Assembly: GCA_965261695.1 (NCBI GenBank)
Contig: OZ253474.1
Span: 2,604,001 to 2,668,000, forward strand
DNA: 64,000 bases
DNA from: Bin5 sp965261695
Lineage (GTDB): Bacteria; Chloroflexota; Anaerolineae; Caldilineales; Caldilineaceae
Direction of reading: 5' to 3'
Shown: positions 41,583 to 51,303 of the stretch, one piece after another
How the letters are laid out: each line of letters begins with the position of its first letter
How positions within the stretch are numbered: position 1 is the stretch's first letter
Notes under the pieces: generated by a model
Databases searched by the model: none
What the model was told of the DNA's origin: nothing
What the model saw: the letters and a program-made list of their open reading frames with translations, nothing else
Program-made: the position numbers and the translations under genes

Positions 41583-43782
41583 CAATCCAGTTCCCGACGC
41601 AGCAGGCCGCGCGCCCGGTAGACGGCGGCGGCTTCCTCGACAAAAGCGGCTGTGGTCACGGCGTTGAACTCCTCGCGCAGCCGTCGCGCCAACGCCTGGA
41701 ACTCCTCGAACTTGCAGCGGCGGGGGCGCAACATCTCGTACATCTCCAGCAGCGTCTCGTTGGGGACGGCGGTCAACTCGGCGGCCCGTTCCAGGTTCTG
41801 CGCCAGTTGCGGGTAGCCGGCGCCGCGGGCGATCTCCGCCTGGGCGCGCAGCGTTTCGGCGCTGTGATAGACCCGCACCACGCGACCGTAGAACTCTTCT
41901 CGGCCACACCGGTGAGGAGCGCCTCCAGCACCGCCTCATGGTCCAGCTCGCCGATCGTCTTCACCAGCGAGCGGCCATAGGCCGGCCCGACCGCGACGAC
42001 GATCTCGTTGGGGGAGTTGCCGACCTTGGCTGTGCCGACCTCGGCCAGATTGGGCAGCGGATCCCCCACCTGCGCGTCGATAAAAGCGCGCGGCGACTTC
42101 TGTTGGGGGATGCGTTGCAGCGCGTCCCACGTCTCCCCCTCGAGGCGATAACCGGTGCCGGGACCGGTGTAATCGTTGCAGTCATTGATGGCGCTGAGCA
42201 CCGCGAAACCGTCCTAGAAAATGGCCGAAGGCTGCAGATAGTCGCCCGCCACCCGCTGACGGCCCATCTCCAGCAGATTGGCGGCCACCTGCTCGAAGCC
42301 GCGACGGTGCAGCGCGCGCACCACATCAGCCAGATTGGCTGCACCACCCAGGAAGCGGTCGGCTGCGGCCAGGTCGGCCACCATGTCCCGCTCCGGCATA
42401 TCCTCGCTGCTGTGGGCGAGCGCGGCAGCCTCCACCTCCTCTTCCCCAATCGACGGAAAATCCAACTCGGCGTAGATCGCTTGCAACGCCTGCGCGGCCT
42501 GCCTGCGCACCGCCACCGCATCGGCCTCGCGCACCGGGCGGATGCCGCCGTTCACCTGCATATCGCGTTGGATGACGGTCCAGTCGTCGAAATCCTCGGC
42601 GTCGAAGTTGCCGCCGCCGAACATGTTGTCCTGCTTGGGGATGGCGCTGTAGCCGGAGCAGATGAAATCGGTGCCGGGGATCATCTGCAGCATCAGTTTG
42701 GCCGTCTTGCGCAGGGCCGAATGGGAGGCGAGCGCGTCGTTGCCGGACGCGCACTCCATGCCCAGCATCGACGCCAGCAAATTCTCGGCCAGCACGCCGC
42801 GCACGCCGCCGGGCAGCGCCTCGGGCAGCGCGATGCAGGAGATCGTGCCGTTCTGCACGCCCTGGCTGCCCGCGCCCTTCGTCACCAGCAGGCAGCGCGC
42901 CTCCAGATAGAGCATCGAGCACTGCTCGGCGTAGCCCATCAGCGCCTCGGAGCCGGTGTCGGAGGTGAAGCGCACCTTGATGCCGCGGCTGGCGTAGGCG
43001 GAGGCCAGAAATGCTTTCGACCAAGGCGTGTCGTCGCCGTCGACAAAGGAGCGCTCGGTGCCGTAGACCGAGAGCGTCTCCGCGTAGGAGGTCAGCCCCT
43101 TGATGCCCAGACGCAGCCCGAACGCCTCCTCCACCGCGCACTGGGTGAGCACGCCGCCGCGCCCGGTCTGCGCGCCGACGAGAATGGCGAGCGCGTTGAG
43201 GGGCGCGGCGCGCGCGACCCGTACCGTCGTCTCGATTTCGGCAAAGCCGCGCAGTGCGGCTTCGGCCGCGTCCGCGGCCAGCAGCGCCGGGTTCTCGCGC
43301 CAGTTGGTGACGTGGGCCTGGTTGGCCGGGGTCTTGCGTACCCGCATCTTGCCGAGGCCCATCATCATCTCCAGCACGTTCATGTGGCGCACAATTTCGC
43401 ACAGTTTGGCCGGCGTGCAGCCGCCGGCCAGGCGGCGGATGGTGGGCTGCGACACGTTGATGTCGACCAACATGCGCGCGATCTGATCGGAGGGCGTGGC
43501 CATCGCCTTCGCCGCCGCCGCCAGATCCAGCGCGTGGTCGGCGATGAAGCGGTCGAGCGCATCGAACTCGGCCCGCTCCTTGCCGTCCATCTCCATGACC
43601 TGGCCGTTGACGATACGCAGCGACGGGCGCGGGTCATAGGGGCTGTCGGCGACGGTCAGCCCGGCTTCGGCCCACTCTTCGACATATGTCTCGCGGTTGA
43701 GGTCGCGCCCGGCGAGGATGGAGAAGCGGCGCGAGCCGGTCTGCCCGTTCGATGTCGGTTCGGCTGAGGTTGCCCTGCTCAT
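41582..43782 (-). pseudogene. B12-dependent diol/glycerol dehydratase fusion with stop and frameshift
   Basis: From the ATG at 43782 the frame encodes the large (PduC-like) subunit: NVSQPTIRRLAGGCTPAKLC, VLVGAQTGRGGVLTQCAVEE-type segments, DTGSEALMGYAEQCSMLYLE and GAGSQGVQNG. A TAG at 42211-42213 interrupts it after LQPSAIF, yet the same frame continues with DGFAVLSAINDCNDYTGPGT, then a short medium-subunit region (VAVGPAYGRSLVKTIGELDH). Near 41895-41900 one base is missing from a GAGGAAGAG-like run. Restoring it continues into a small (PduE-like) subunit (ETLRAQAEIARGAGYPQLAQ). The unbroken protein would be about 733 aa with all three subunits fused. The enzyme dehydrates 1,2-diols or glycerol with adenosylcobalamin. 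Confidence 0.85.
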
Positions 43783-44186
43783 TCCTCTTCCTCAAGTCCT
43801 TGCCCAAAGGCGATGAAGTAGCCGTCCGGGTCATATACAGCGAACTCTTTGTTGTTGTACTCGTGCTGGATCGTCAAGCCGTAGGCGAACTCGGCGCCAT
43901 TGGCCGCGAACTCGGCGTAGAGCGCCTCCGCATCCTGCACCCAGATGTAGGCGTCCCAGTAGCCGCCCCGCGTCCGGTTGGGTTGGATAAAGTCCTTGTT
44001 TTTCACCCGCTTGAGCATAAAGATGAAGCCGTCGCGGTCGGGCATGGCGAAATTTGGCGGCTCGCCCCACAGAGGAGGGCGCCTGAAACCGAGTACATCG
44101 CAATAGTAGTCGAGGGACGCCGCCAGGTTGGTCACGACGAAATAGGGGGCGGAGCCGATCAGGTTGGGGGCGTTTGCGGATGACAT
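43779..44186 (-). CDS. VOC (glyoxalase/bleomycin-resistance fold) protein
   Basis: A 135-aa single VOC module: APYFVVTNLAASLDYYCDVL, GFRRPPLWGEPPNFAMPDRD and YDPDGYFIAFGQGLE, the usual paired beta-alpha-beta-beta-beta units with metal-ligand positions. Such proteins are lyases, dioxygenases or antibiotic-binding proteins. GGAG 7 bases before the ATG at 44186 fixes the start. Its stop overlaps the dehydratase start by ATGA, so the two were translated together, followed by the ABC exporter. The function may be tied to detoxifying aldehydes from diol dehydration; that is inference. Confidence 0.85.
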   Translation of the reverse strand: MSSANAPNLIGSAPYFVVTNLAASLDYYCDVLGFRRPPLWGEPPNFAMPDRDGFIFMLKRVKNKDFIQPNRTRGGYWDAYIWVQDAEALYAEFAANGAEFAYGLTIQHEYNNKEFAVYDPDGYFIAFGQGLEEEE

Positions 44187-44226
44187 GGGAGATCTCCAGG
44201 GAAAAAAGAAAGGATTATTGCCCTGG

Positions 44227-44601
44227 TCAGGGCGCGGCGACTGCCGCTGACGAAGCTGCATTGAGATTCGCTTCTTCGACGGGAACGATATCCAGAAACT
44301 CGACCGGTTCGCTGTCCCGTCCGTTTTCCCAGAGGAGCGAGAAAAACCAGATGCTGCTCTCGCCGACAGTGAAGCCGGCGGGGCTGTAGTGCTGCCGGAG
44401 TTCGCGCTTCATGCCATTGTCTTCATCCGGCAGTTCAAATAGCGCGCGCTCTTCGCACAACCCAGGCTGGCAATGGACGGGCCACCCCCACATCTTCCCA
44501 TGATAAGCCTCGCCGCGTAGATGCAGGATGTTGGCGTACTCTCGTATCTCCGCTAATTTCGGGATGCGTTTGTCTTGTCCTCTACTAAAGTGCGGTTTCA
44601 T
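44227..44601 (-). CDS. Hypothetical protein
   Basis: A 124-aa protein beginning MKPHFSRGQDKRIPKLAEIR. It is rich in Trp, with HGKMWGWPVHCQPGLCEERA and ESSIWFFSLLWENGR segments. No family is recognised, and it has no signal peptide or membrane helix. AAGGA lies 9 bases before the ATG at 44601. It is between the VOC gene (41 bases) and a class III aminotransferase gene (25 bases), all leftward, so co-transcription is likely. Confidence 0.65.
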   Translation of the reverse strand: MKPHFSRGQDKRIPKLAEIREYANILHLRGEAYHGKMWGWPVHCQPGLCEERALFELPDEDNGMKRELRQHYSPAGFTVGESSIWFFSLLWENGRDSEPVEFLDIVPVEEANLNAASSAAVAAP

Positions 44602-44626
44602 CACAGGCCATCCTTCAATCGCACAA

Positions 44627-45973
44627 TCACCGTTCAGAGAGCGAGTCGAGCGCCGCGCCGATCGTGTCGACGATCTGATCGACTTCGTCTTCGTTGATGA
44701 CGAGCGGCGGCGAGAAGGCCAGGCTTCCGTTCAAGGCCCGCGTGCGCACGCCTCGCGCTGCAGCCGCATTTTGCAGATTGAGCGCCAGTTCAGTGTCCGG
44801 CTCTTTCGTCTCCCGGTCTTTGACGAACTCGATCGCGCAAAGGAGGCCCTGGCCTCGCACATCACCGACGGTGCCGAATTCGCGCAACCCGGCCAGCCCG
44901 CGTCGCAGCCGTTCGCCCATCTCTGCTGAACGCTCGGCCAGTTTTTCTTCCTCGATGATGGCGATGTTGCGCAGACCGACGGCGCAGCAGGTGGCGTGGC
45001 CGGAGTAGGTGAAGCCGTGCATCCAGGCCTCGTCCACCGGCGCGCTGTTCATGGCGTCGAAGATCTGGTCGTTGATCTGGATGCCTCCCAACGGCAGGTA
45101 GCCGCTGGTGATGCCTTTGGCGAAGGCGAGGATATCCGGTTCGATGCCGTAGCGGGTGAGAGCGAACATTTCGCCGGTGCGTCCGAAGCCGCAGATCACC
45201 TCGTCGGCGATCAACAGGACATCGTATTGGTCGCAGATGGCGCGCACGCGCGGGAAGTAGTCCTCGGGCGGCACGAATACGCCGCCGACGCCCTGCACCG
45301 GCTCGGCGATCACCGCGGCCACCGTCTCCGGCCCTTCGCGCACAATCGTCTCTTCCAGATCGCGCGCTGCGGCCGCGCCGACAGTTTCGCCCTCCTGGAG
45401 TTCGCCGGCGTAGCGGTAGGGATGGGGCGCGTGGCAGTAGATGAAGTTGGGCACCATCGGCCCGAACATCTTGTGGTAGCGGGGGACGCTGGTGGCGCTG
45501 GTGGTGGCGAGGGTAATGCCGTGATAGGATTCGCGGCGGGAGATGATCTTGACCTTGTCCGGCTGCCCCTGGCGCTTCCAGAAATAGCGTGCGGTCTTGA
45601 AGGCCGTGTCGTTGGATTCGGAGCCGCCGGAGGTGAAAAATGTCGTCTTGAGGCTGGGGTAAGCGTAGCCGGACAGTTTGTAGGCCAACTCGCTGGCGGG
45701 AAGGTTCGTCATGCCGGCGAAGTTGGAGGTGTAGGCCAGCTTTTCCATCTGCACGAACGCGGCCTGCGCCAGTTCGGAGCGGCCATAGCCCACGTTCACA
45801 TTCCAGAGACCGGCCATCGCGTCGAGGATCTTGCGCCCGTCGCTGGTGTAGAGCCAGACGCCTTCGGCATGCTCGACAATGATGGGGTTGTCGGTTTGGG
45901 AGGGATGGTGCAGAGGGTGAACCTGCCGTCTATCCTGTTCGAGCAGGGATGGCTTTTCCTGTATGGCTGCCAT
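44627..45973 (-). CDS. Class III aminotransferase 1
   Basis: A PLP-dependent omega-amino-acid:pyruvate-type transaminase of about 448 aa. Landmarks are DGRKILDAMAGLWNVNVGYG, FFTSGGSESNDTAFKTARYF (cofactor phosphate region), RRESYHGITLATTSAT, VAAVIAEPVQGVGGVFVPPE, LLIADEVICGFGRTG (PLP ring Asp) and ILAFAKGITSGYLPLG (Schiff-base Lys). GGAG before the ATG at 45973 favours that start; further upstream starts at 45985 or 45991 add up to six residues. It pairs in context with the uronate epimerase just upstream. The amino donor is unknown. Confidence 0.92.
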   Translation of the reverse strand: MAAIQEKPSLLEQDRRQVHPLHHPSQTDNPIIVEHAEGVWLYTSDGRKILDAMAGLWNVNVGYGRSELAQAAFVQMEKLAYTSNFAGMTNLPASELAYKLSGYAYPSLKTTFFTSGGSESNDTAFKTARYFWKRQGQPDKVKIISRRESYHGITLATTSATSVPRYHKMFGPMVPNFIYCHAPHPYRYAGELQEGETVGAAAARDLEETIVREGPETVAAVIAEPVQGVGGVFVPPEDYFPRVRAICDQYDVLLIADEVICGFGRTGEMFALTRYGIEPDILAFAKGITSGYLPLGGIQINDQIFDAMNSAPVDEAWMHGFTYSGHATCCAVGLRNIAIIEEEKLAERSAEMGERLRRGLAGLREFGTVGDVRGQGLLCAIEFVKDRETKEPDTELALNLQNAAAARGVRTRALNGSLAFSPPLVINEDEVDQIVDTIGAALDSLSER

Positions 45974-45997
45974 TGGTTTCTCCATGGTCAATACTGT

Positions 45998-47434
45998 TCA
46001 CTGGCCACGAGCCGCTGCACCGTTGGCAAAGGGCGCCAGGTGGCGGTTGAAGTGGGTGATCAGCACCTTTTCGTAGGCTTCCTCATGGTCGGCGATCAGG
46101 CCGTGAATCTGCGGGCCGAACCGGTCCAGATTGGAGCCGAACGTTACGTGCAGGAGCTGGCGGGCGTCGAACTGTTCCAACAAGCCCGGCAGATCGGCGT
46201 CGGCCAGGTCGGCGTTGGCGGGCACCTTTTCCGGCTGGCAGTCGAGAAAGTAGCTCTTGCGGTCCGTCTCGAAGCGTTCGCGCGAGTAATCGAGGATCTG
46301 GCGGAAGAGGGTTGTGTCACGGTCTGCGATCACGCGCAACGCCTCCAGATAGCTGGTGCCGGCGGTCTTGACATGGACGCGATCATCGGCGTGCCTGGCG
46401 ACCAGCGGGTAGATGCTGAACTTGTCGGAGCCGGTGTGGACGCTCAGCTTGTAGGCGTCGAAATGCTTCAGAATCGCCGCGTGCTTGATCAACTCCTGCT
46501 CGAACGGGGCCGTGTCACCGATATAGTCCACGCCTTTCTGGAATTTGCCGATAAAACGGGGCGCGAGGCTGACGACCGGCAGATCCCGCCGCAACAGTTC
46601 GTGTGCCATAAAGTAATGCTCGTAGATCGATGTCGGCGTCTCGGTCTCGTCGACCGACATCTCCAGATCATAGCGGGCGCCGCGCATCTGTTCATTGAGC
46701 GCGGCCGCGATGTCCAGCGTGTGGACGATGGCGCGCCCGTACTTGGCCAGCGCGCGCAGCAGAATCTCTTCGCTGAAGGTCAGTGTCAGCCCCGCCAGTT
46801 CGATTGGCGCGGCTAGGTAGTCGGCCCGCAGTGCGGCCAGGTTCGTATCCAACTGCTCCCAGGACAACGCCTCGACTTTGGCGCGCAATGTCGGCAAAGC
46901 GTCGGTCTGGGCGTCGTTGTCCACATGGTCGCTGGGGTCGATTGTGTAGAAGGTGTAACCGGCGGCAACAAACGCGGGCAGGTCGCTCACCAGCTTCACA
47001 TGGTCGGCGTCTGCGCCCCAGGGCGCGCGCCAGCCCATCTGCACCACGCCCCACATGGCGTCATCCACCACCTCTTGCGGCGTGCGTCCGATGCGGTCGT
47101 TTTCGCGCACCGACTGCTGCGCCAAGATCGGCGCAATCGCCGTGCCCTGGACGGAGCGGATGTGGCCGGGCGTTGCCGCGCCCAGCCGGTCACCGAAGCC
47201 GAAGGAGGTCTTCACCCCGAGCGGTACGGGAGTGAGCCAGGCCAGCCGGTCGCGCAGCGCGTCCGCATTTTCAGCAGTCAACGGACAGAGCAGCATCCCG
47301 TCCTCCACGTCGCCGCTGAAACCGGCCGTATCGCCCCGCACGCACAGCTTCTTCTGCCTGCCGGCGCGCGCCAGCGCGTAGGTCGTCCCATCCTGTTCCA
47401 CAACCGAGTGCGGGTACCGTTTGAGATGTGTCAT
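45998..47434 (-). CDS. uxaE: Tagaturonate/fructuronate epimerase family protein (UxaE-like)
   Basis: A 478-aa protein matching the UxaE-type epimerase family that interconverts tagaturonate and fructuronate in hexuronate breakdown. Landmarks are VPLGVKTSFGFGDRLGAATP, GHIRSVQGTAIAPILAQQSV, FYTIDPSDHVDNDAQTD, YDLEMSVDETETPTSIYEHY and KLSVHTGSDKFSIYPLVARH (metal-binding His/Asp). The ATG at 47434 (MTHLKRYPHS) is preferred over the longer frame. It is 25 bases upstream of the aminotransferase gene in the same direction. Function is assigned by family resemblance only. Confidence 0.82.
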   Translation of the reverse strand: MTHLKRYPHSVVEQDGTTYALARAGRQKKLCVRGDTAGFSGDVEDGMLLCPLTAENADALRDRLAWLTPVPLGVKTSFGFGDRLGAATPGHIRSVQGTAIAPILAQQSVRENDRIGRTPQEVVDDAMWGVVQMGWRAPWGADADHVKLVSDLPAFVAAGYTFYTIDPSDHVDNDAQTDALPTLRAKVEALSWEQLDTNLAALRADYLAAPIELAGLTLTFSEEILLRALAKYGRAIVHTLDIAAALNEQMRGARYDLEMSVDETETPTSIYEHYFMAHELLRRDLPVVSLAPRFIGKFQKGVDYIGDTAPFEQELIKHAAILKHFDAYKLSVHTGSDKFSIYPLVARHADDRVHVKTAGTSYLEALRVIADRDTTLFRQILDYSRERFETDRKSYFLDCQPEKVPANADLADADLPGLLEQFDARQLLHVTFGSNLDRFGPQIHGLIADHEEAYEKVLITHFNRHLAPFANGAAARGQ

Positions 47435-47608
47435 TGCGCGGGGCCTTGGCTTATGTGAGTCTCTATCGGTCAGCTCTTCTTTCCTTGCCGCTTCGGATAA
47501 CGAAGGCCGCACCTCTTTGTGGGCCGGCTTGCTTGCGCGCCGTCAGGCATTTCTTCCAACTCAACCGCTCGGCTTGCAGAATTCTGTGTCGCGCGCTCTG
47601 CAAAGACC

Positions 47609-48643
47609 TCACAACAGCGGCAGGTCCACCGCGGCGCCGCTCCGCCGGCTGCGATAAACGGCTTCGGTGAACTCCATATATTTCACGCCCGTATGGAAAT
47701 CGGTATGGGTGATCTCTTCGTGCCCGCGGATGGCGCTGATGAACTCCTCTTCGACGCGCCAGCCGCCCGCCTCGTGGGCGGGAACCTCGATCTCGCTGAG
47801 GCCGTCATCGCCGCGGCGTCCGCCCGTCAGGATGTCTTCGTTGAGGCGCAGGGTGCCCTCGCTGCCGTAGATGGTGGCGGAGGCCGGCTCACCGAAGCCG
47901 GTAACGTTGCTGACCTGAATGTGCGCCTGCCCACCGCAGGCCATGTCGGCGATGATGTCGATGTGATCGGGGATGCGCACGCCTGTCAGCCGGCCCTCTT
48001 CATCAAGGCGCATCGGCGTGAAGGTCTTGCCCTTGGCGACGACGCTGGTGGCCTCGCCGACCCAGCGCAGCATCGCCTCGTACCAGATGCCTATCGACAT
48101 CACGTTCAGCCCGCTCAGGTCCATGTTGTGCCGCCAGTGCATCGTATTGTCCTTGTCGATGAAGGGGCCGCCGGCGTGAATGTCCACGACCAGCACATCG
48201 CCCAGCCAGCCGTCGCGGATCAGCCGCTGGATGGTGCGGTCGACGCGCAGGCTTAATGGTGACGGCACGATCTGCGCCACCAGGTGCGGGCGGCTGCGCA
48301 GCGCATCATACATACAGTGGGCCTCGGAGGCGTTCATCGCCATGCGGGCTTCGCACATGACGTGTTTATCGGCTTCCAGGGCCGCGACGGTGACGAGGCG
48401 GTGCATGTAGGGCCAGGTGCCGATCACCACCGCGTCGATGTCCGCGGCGTGCACAATTTCTTGCCAGTTGGTGCAGGCGCGCTCGATGCCAAACCGCTGC
48501 GCGACCCGCTCCCCCGACTCCTGGCTGCGATTGCAGACGGCGACGATCTCGACGCCTTCGATGGCCTGCAGGCCTGGAATATGCCGATCGCGCGTGTTCG
48601 CGCCGGCGCCGATGATGCCGACACGGATGTTGTCCTGAGTCAT
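47609..48643 (-). CDS. Gfo/Idh/MocA family oxidoreductase
   Basis: A 344-aa NAD(P)-dependent sugar- or inositol-type dehydrogenase. The Rossmann motif is VGIIGAGANTRDRHIPGLQA, followed by VAVCNRSQESGERVAQRFGI and CEARMAMNASEA. That last segment is where most relatives have EKP; the catalytic Lys is replaced by Arg, which may affect chemistry. The C-terminal alpha/beta sheet domain is complete (FGEPASATIYGSEGTLRLNE). AGGAGGCAGG precedes the ATG at 48643. It ends the stretch before the uronate genes and is probably part of sugar-acid catabolism. Confidence 0.9.
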   Translation of the reverse strand: MTQDNIRVGIIGAGANTRDRHIPGLQAIEGVEIVAVCNRSQESGERVAQRFGIERACTNWQEIVHAADIDAVVIGTWPYMHRLVTVAALEADKHVMCEARMAMNASEAHCMYDALRSRPHLVAQIVPSPLSLRVDRTIQRLIRDGWLGDVLVVDIHAGGPFIDKDNTMHWRHNMDLSGLNVMSIGIWYEAMLRWVGEATSVVAKGKTFTPMRLDEEGRLTGVRIPDHIDIIADMACGGQAHIQVSNVTGFGEPASATIYGSEGTLRLNEDILTGGRRGDDGLSEIEVPAHEAGGWRVEEEFISAIRGHEEITHTDFHTGVKYMEFTEAVYRSRRSGAAVDLPLL

Positions 48644-48734
48644 TCCTGCCTCCTGATTGTTCTTAGTGGTCGGTTATTGGTTATTGGTAACACCGGATCG
48701 CAAAGTCTTGAGCAGTCACCAAGAACCGGGAACT

Positions 48735-49022
48735 TCAAACAACACTGTCAGAGTCGGCATACGCTGTAGCCAGATACCGATCGTGATTGACGGAAAGATC
48801 ATCCACATCGCTGGAGAAAGCACCGATAATGGAAAGGGCGCGCTGTCTCTTTCCCTCTCGTTCGGCATCAAACGGTCCGCCGCCATCACTATCTTTACTG
48901 TGCCGAATCATGTCATCAATACTCTGGCGGATCAGTTCTGCGACAGAAATCTCTTTTTCAGCAGCCATCCGTTCCAGAATACGCGCCTGATTTTCCGTCA
49001 ACTGTATCTGTGTGGGTATCAT
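48735..49022 (-). CDS. Ribbon-helix-helix antitoxin-like protein without adjacent toxin
   Basis: A 95-aa protein: MIPTQIQLTENQARILERMA and AEKEISVAELIRQSIDDMIR form a CopG/RHH DNA-binding unit, followed by an acidic tail (FSSDVDDLSVNHDRYLATAY) of the kind that contacts PIN toxins in VapBC pairs. GGAG 6 bases before the ATG at 49022 fixes the start. Downstream, where a toxin would begin, there is only the 91-base gap to the oxidoreductase gene. The toxin has been lost or never present. Confidence 0.78.
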   Translation of the reverse strand: MIPTQIQLTENQARILERMAAEKEISVAELIRQSIDDMIRHSKDSDGGGPFDAEREGKRQRALSIIGAFSSDVDDLSVNHDRYLATAYADSDSVV

Positions 49023-49941
49023 TTCTGACTCCGCCTTCTCGTCCTGCTGATCAGCCCTTGGCTGTAAGACACTGGCCCAAAACCAAACGCGCCTCGACAT
49101 GCAAGCGCAACTGTCCCCATTCTATCATATCTGCAGCGGACATACGGCATATGCGGGCCTTGTCTGGGTGCAGTTCAGAATGGGGGTGAGTTCCCGACTG
49201 CCTCTGGTCAGGTACCAGGACTGGGACATCCACGCAGAGCATAAGAGGGCGCAAAGGATAGGGGAGGCGGAGGTTCCAGGACGATTGACCCCCAATGCGG
49301 ACCGTACCCCTTCAGTCGAAACACCTTGCAATAGGCATTGGACTGGCATATACTATCCCAAGACCCTGCACACCGTTGCCGGGATTACAAGTTCTGCTTT
49401 CGCTTCCGCTGCACATTCGTGACCTGCACCTGTCACGCCGTCAGCCTCCCGAAAGTGAGACTCAAAAAATTTAATTTCACTTTCCGAAAGACCGCTTGTT
49501 TTTGCGCGACACTTCGCGGCACTTCGCGACGGTTCGCGACGAATCACGACCAGACACGCCCCGCCTCTCCATCGTCCCCGCCGGCATTCTCGAACTCGAC
49601 CCAGCCGCAAAAACGCCAGGCAGTACGCCCTGATACGATCTGGCACGCCCGTAGACGCTCGCAAACACTCGTACGAGCGCCAGCATCCCGGATTCGCACT
49701 GCTGGCATTCCTAAACCTCCATTTCCCCGTCCATTTCGCCCGATCGTCCCTTTCACACCCCGCCCCCATTCTGGGCTGCACCCGTCTTGCCTGAACTGTG
49801 ATGGCGGCGTCTGCTCAGGCTATTGCAAATGCGCGGGGATGTGGTCGCAAAAGCCTTCGGCGCAGGGTAGACCAGAACGCGAGATGCTGGTATGATCGCA
49901 GCGTGAATGATGTCGACTCCACCGAAGAAGCGAGAGGGAAA
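49023..49941. other. Non-coding intergenic region with repeat B copy 3
   Basis: About 0.9 kb without a supportable gene. Bases 49490-49790 are repeat B-like. The rest carries no feature that I can name. The frame that runs into the next gene from 49798 lacks family similarity before 49942. Confidence 0.6.
49490..49790. repeat. Dispersed repeat B, copy 3
   Basis: Degenerate 10-12-base strings (ACTTCGCGGC, GGTTCGCGAC) precede CACTCGTACGAGCGC and CCCATTCTGGGCTGCACCCG. The last two motifs are nearly identical to those at 19090-19190 in copy 1. Confidence 0.55.
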
Positions 49942-51303
49942 ATGACTGTTGCCCCTTCAATCTCAGAGTTGGACGTGCGCGCCCTGTGGCATCCCCTGAT
50001 GCAGCATAAGCCGCTGGCCGATAACCCGCCGCCGCTGATGGTGCGGGGAGAGGGCTGCTATCTGGAAGACGCGCAGGGCAATCGCTATTTGGACGCGATG
50101 GCGGGCCTGTGGTGCGTGAACATCGGCTACGGGCGGCGCGAACTGGCGGAGACCGCGGCCGCGCAAATGACGGAGCTGGCCTATCTCGCCCCCACCATGA
50201 CCCACCCGCCCGGCGCGCAACTGGCCGACAAAATACTGACGCTGCTGGGCTGGCGCGGCCGCGTCTACTTCTCCTCCAGCGGCTCGGAAGCGAACGAGGC
50301 CGCCTTCAAAATCGCCCGCCAGTATCACCTGCAATCGGGCATAGCGGGCGGCGCTAACCGCTACAAGATCATCTCCCGCTACCGCGCCTATCACGGCAAT
50401 ACGCTGGGCGCGATGAGCGCCACCGGCCAGGCGGAGCGCAAGATCGGCTATGGGCCGATGGCGCCCGGCTTCCTCCACGTGCCGCCCCCCTACCCCTATC
50501 GGGCACACGCTAAACTCAGCCCGGCCGAGCACGGCATCGCCTGCGCGCAGGCGATTGAGGAGACGATCATCTATGAGGGGCCGGAGACCATTGCCGCGGT
50601 GCTGATGGAGCCGATCATCTCCGGCGGCGGCGTGCTGGTTCCGCCGGACGAGTACCTGCCGCGCGTGCGGGAAATCTGCGACGAGTACGGCGTGCTGCTG
50701 ATCTTTGACGAGGTCGTTTCCGGCTTCGGACGCACGGGCAGACTGTTCGGCCATCAGTTGTGGGAGGTAGAGCCGGACATTATTACGATGGCGAAGGGGC
50801 TTTCGAGCGGCTATATGCCCCTGGCGGCGACGGTGGTGCAGGAGCATATCTTTGATGCGTTCATGGGCGAGGCCGGCGACCTGCGCCACTTCCGCCACAT
50901 CAACACCTTTGGCGGCCATCCGGTCAGCACCGCGGTCGGTCTGCGCAACCTGGAGATCGTGGAGGAGGAAGGTCTGGTGGAGAACGCCCGCCGCATCGGG
51001 GAGTACGCGCTGGCGCAGTTGAACAACCTGTCATCTCACCCCTGGGTGGGCGAGGCGCGCGGGCGCGGGCTGCTGTTGGGCGTGGAACTCGTGGCGGACA
51101 AGGGGACCAAAGAGCCCTTGGACGACGCGGAGATGTTGGCGATCCTGGCACGCTGCAAGCAGGCCGGCGTCATCCTCGGACGCAACGGCAACACGGTTCC
51201 AGGGCTGTGCAACATTCTGATCGTAGCCCCGCCTCTGGTGGCGACGAAGGAAGAGATCGATCTTCTCATCGAGGCGCTGGTCTTTGCGCTGGGGGAACGT
51301 TAG
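49942..51303 (+). CDS. Class III aminotransferase 2
   Basis: A 453-aa PLP-dependent transaminase, related to but distinct from that at 44627. Landmarks are RYLDAMAGLWCVNIGYGRRE, VYFSSSGSEANEAAFKIARQ, RYRAYHGNTLGAMSATGQAE, VLMEPIISGGGVLVPPDEYL, LLIFDEVVSGFGRTGR and IITMAKGLSSGYMPLAATVV (Schiff-base Lys). GAGAGGG precedes the ATG at 49942. It is convergent with the sulfatase gene, and the two stop codons overlap over 51300-51303. The substrate is probably an omega-amino acid or amino alcohol. Confidence 0.92.
   Translation: MTVAPSISELDVRALWHPLMQHKPLADNPPPLMVRGEGCYLEDAQGNRYLDAMAGLWCVNIGYGRRELAETAAAQMTELAYLAPTMTHPPGAQLADKILTLLGWRGRVYFSSSGSEANEAAFKIARQYHLQSGIAGGANRYKIISRYRAYHGNTLGAMSATGQAERKIGYGPMAPGFLHVPPPYPYRAHAKLSPAEHGIACAQAIEETIIYEGPETIAAVLMEPIISGGGVLVPPDEYLPRVREICDEYGVLLIFDEVVSGFGRTGRLFGHQLWEVEPDIITMAKGLSSGYMPLAATVVQEHIFDAFMGEAGDLRHFRHINTFGGHPVSTAVGLRNLEIVEEEGLVENARRIGEYALAQLNNLSSHPWVGEARGRGLLLGVELVADKGTKEPLDDAEMLAILARCKQAGVILGRNGNTVPGLCNILIVAPPLVATKEEIDLLIEALVFALGER

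Noticed and set aside
39894..41621. Rightward 575-codon frame opposite the ABC exporter
   Set aside because: Its composition is that of antisense GC-rich code, while the leftward frame has all ABC motifs.
41583..41939. N-terminal extension of the ABC exporter to 41939
   Set aside because: These 119 codons are the dehydratase small-subunit region read out of frame. The ATG at 41582 begins the family similarity.
41938..43767. Rightward 609-codon frame opposite the dehydratase
   Set aside because: It is antisense to an obvious dehydratase. The long open frame here is not evidence of coding.
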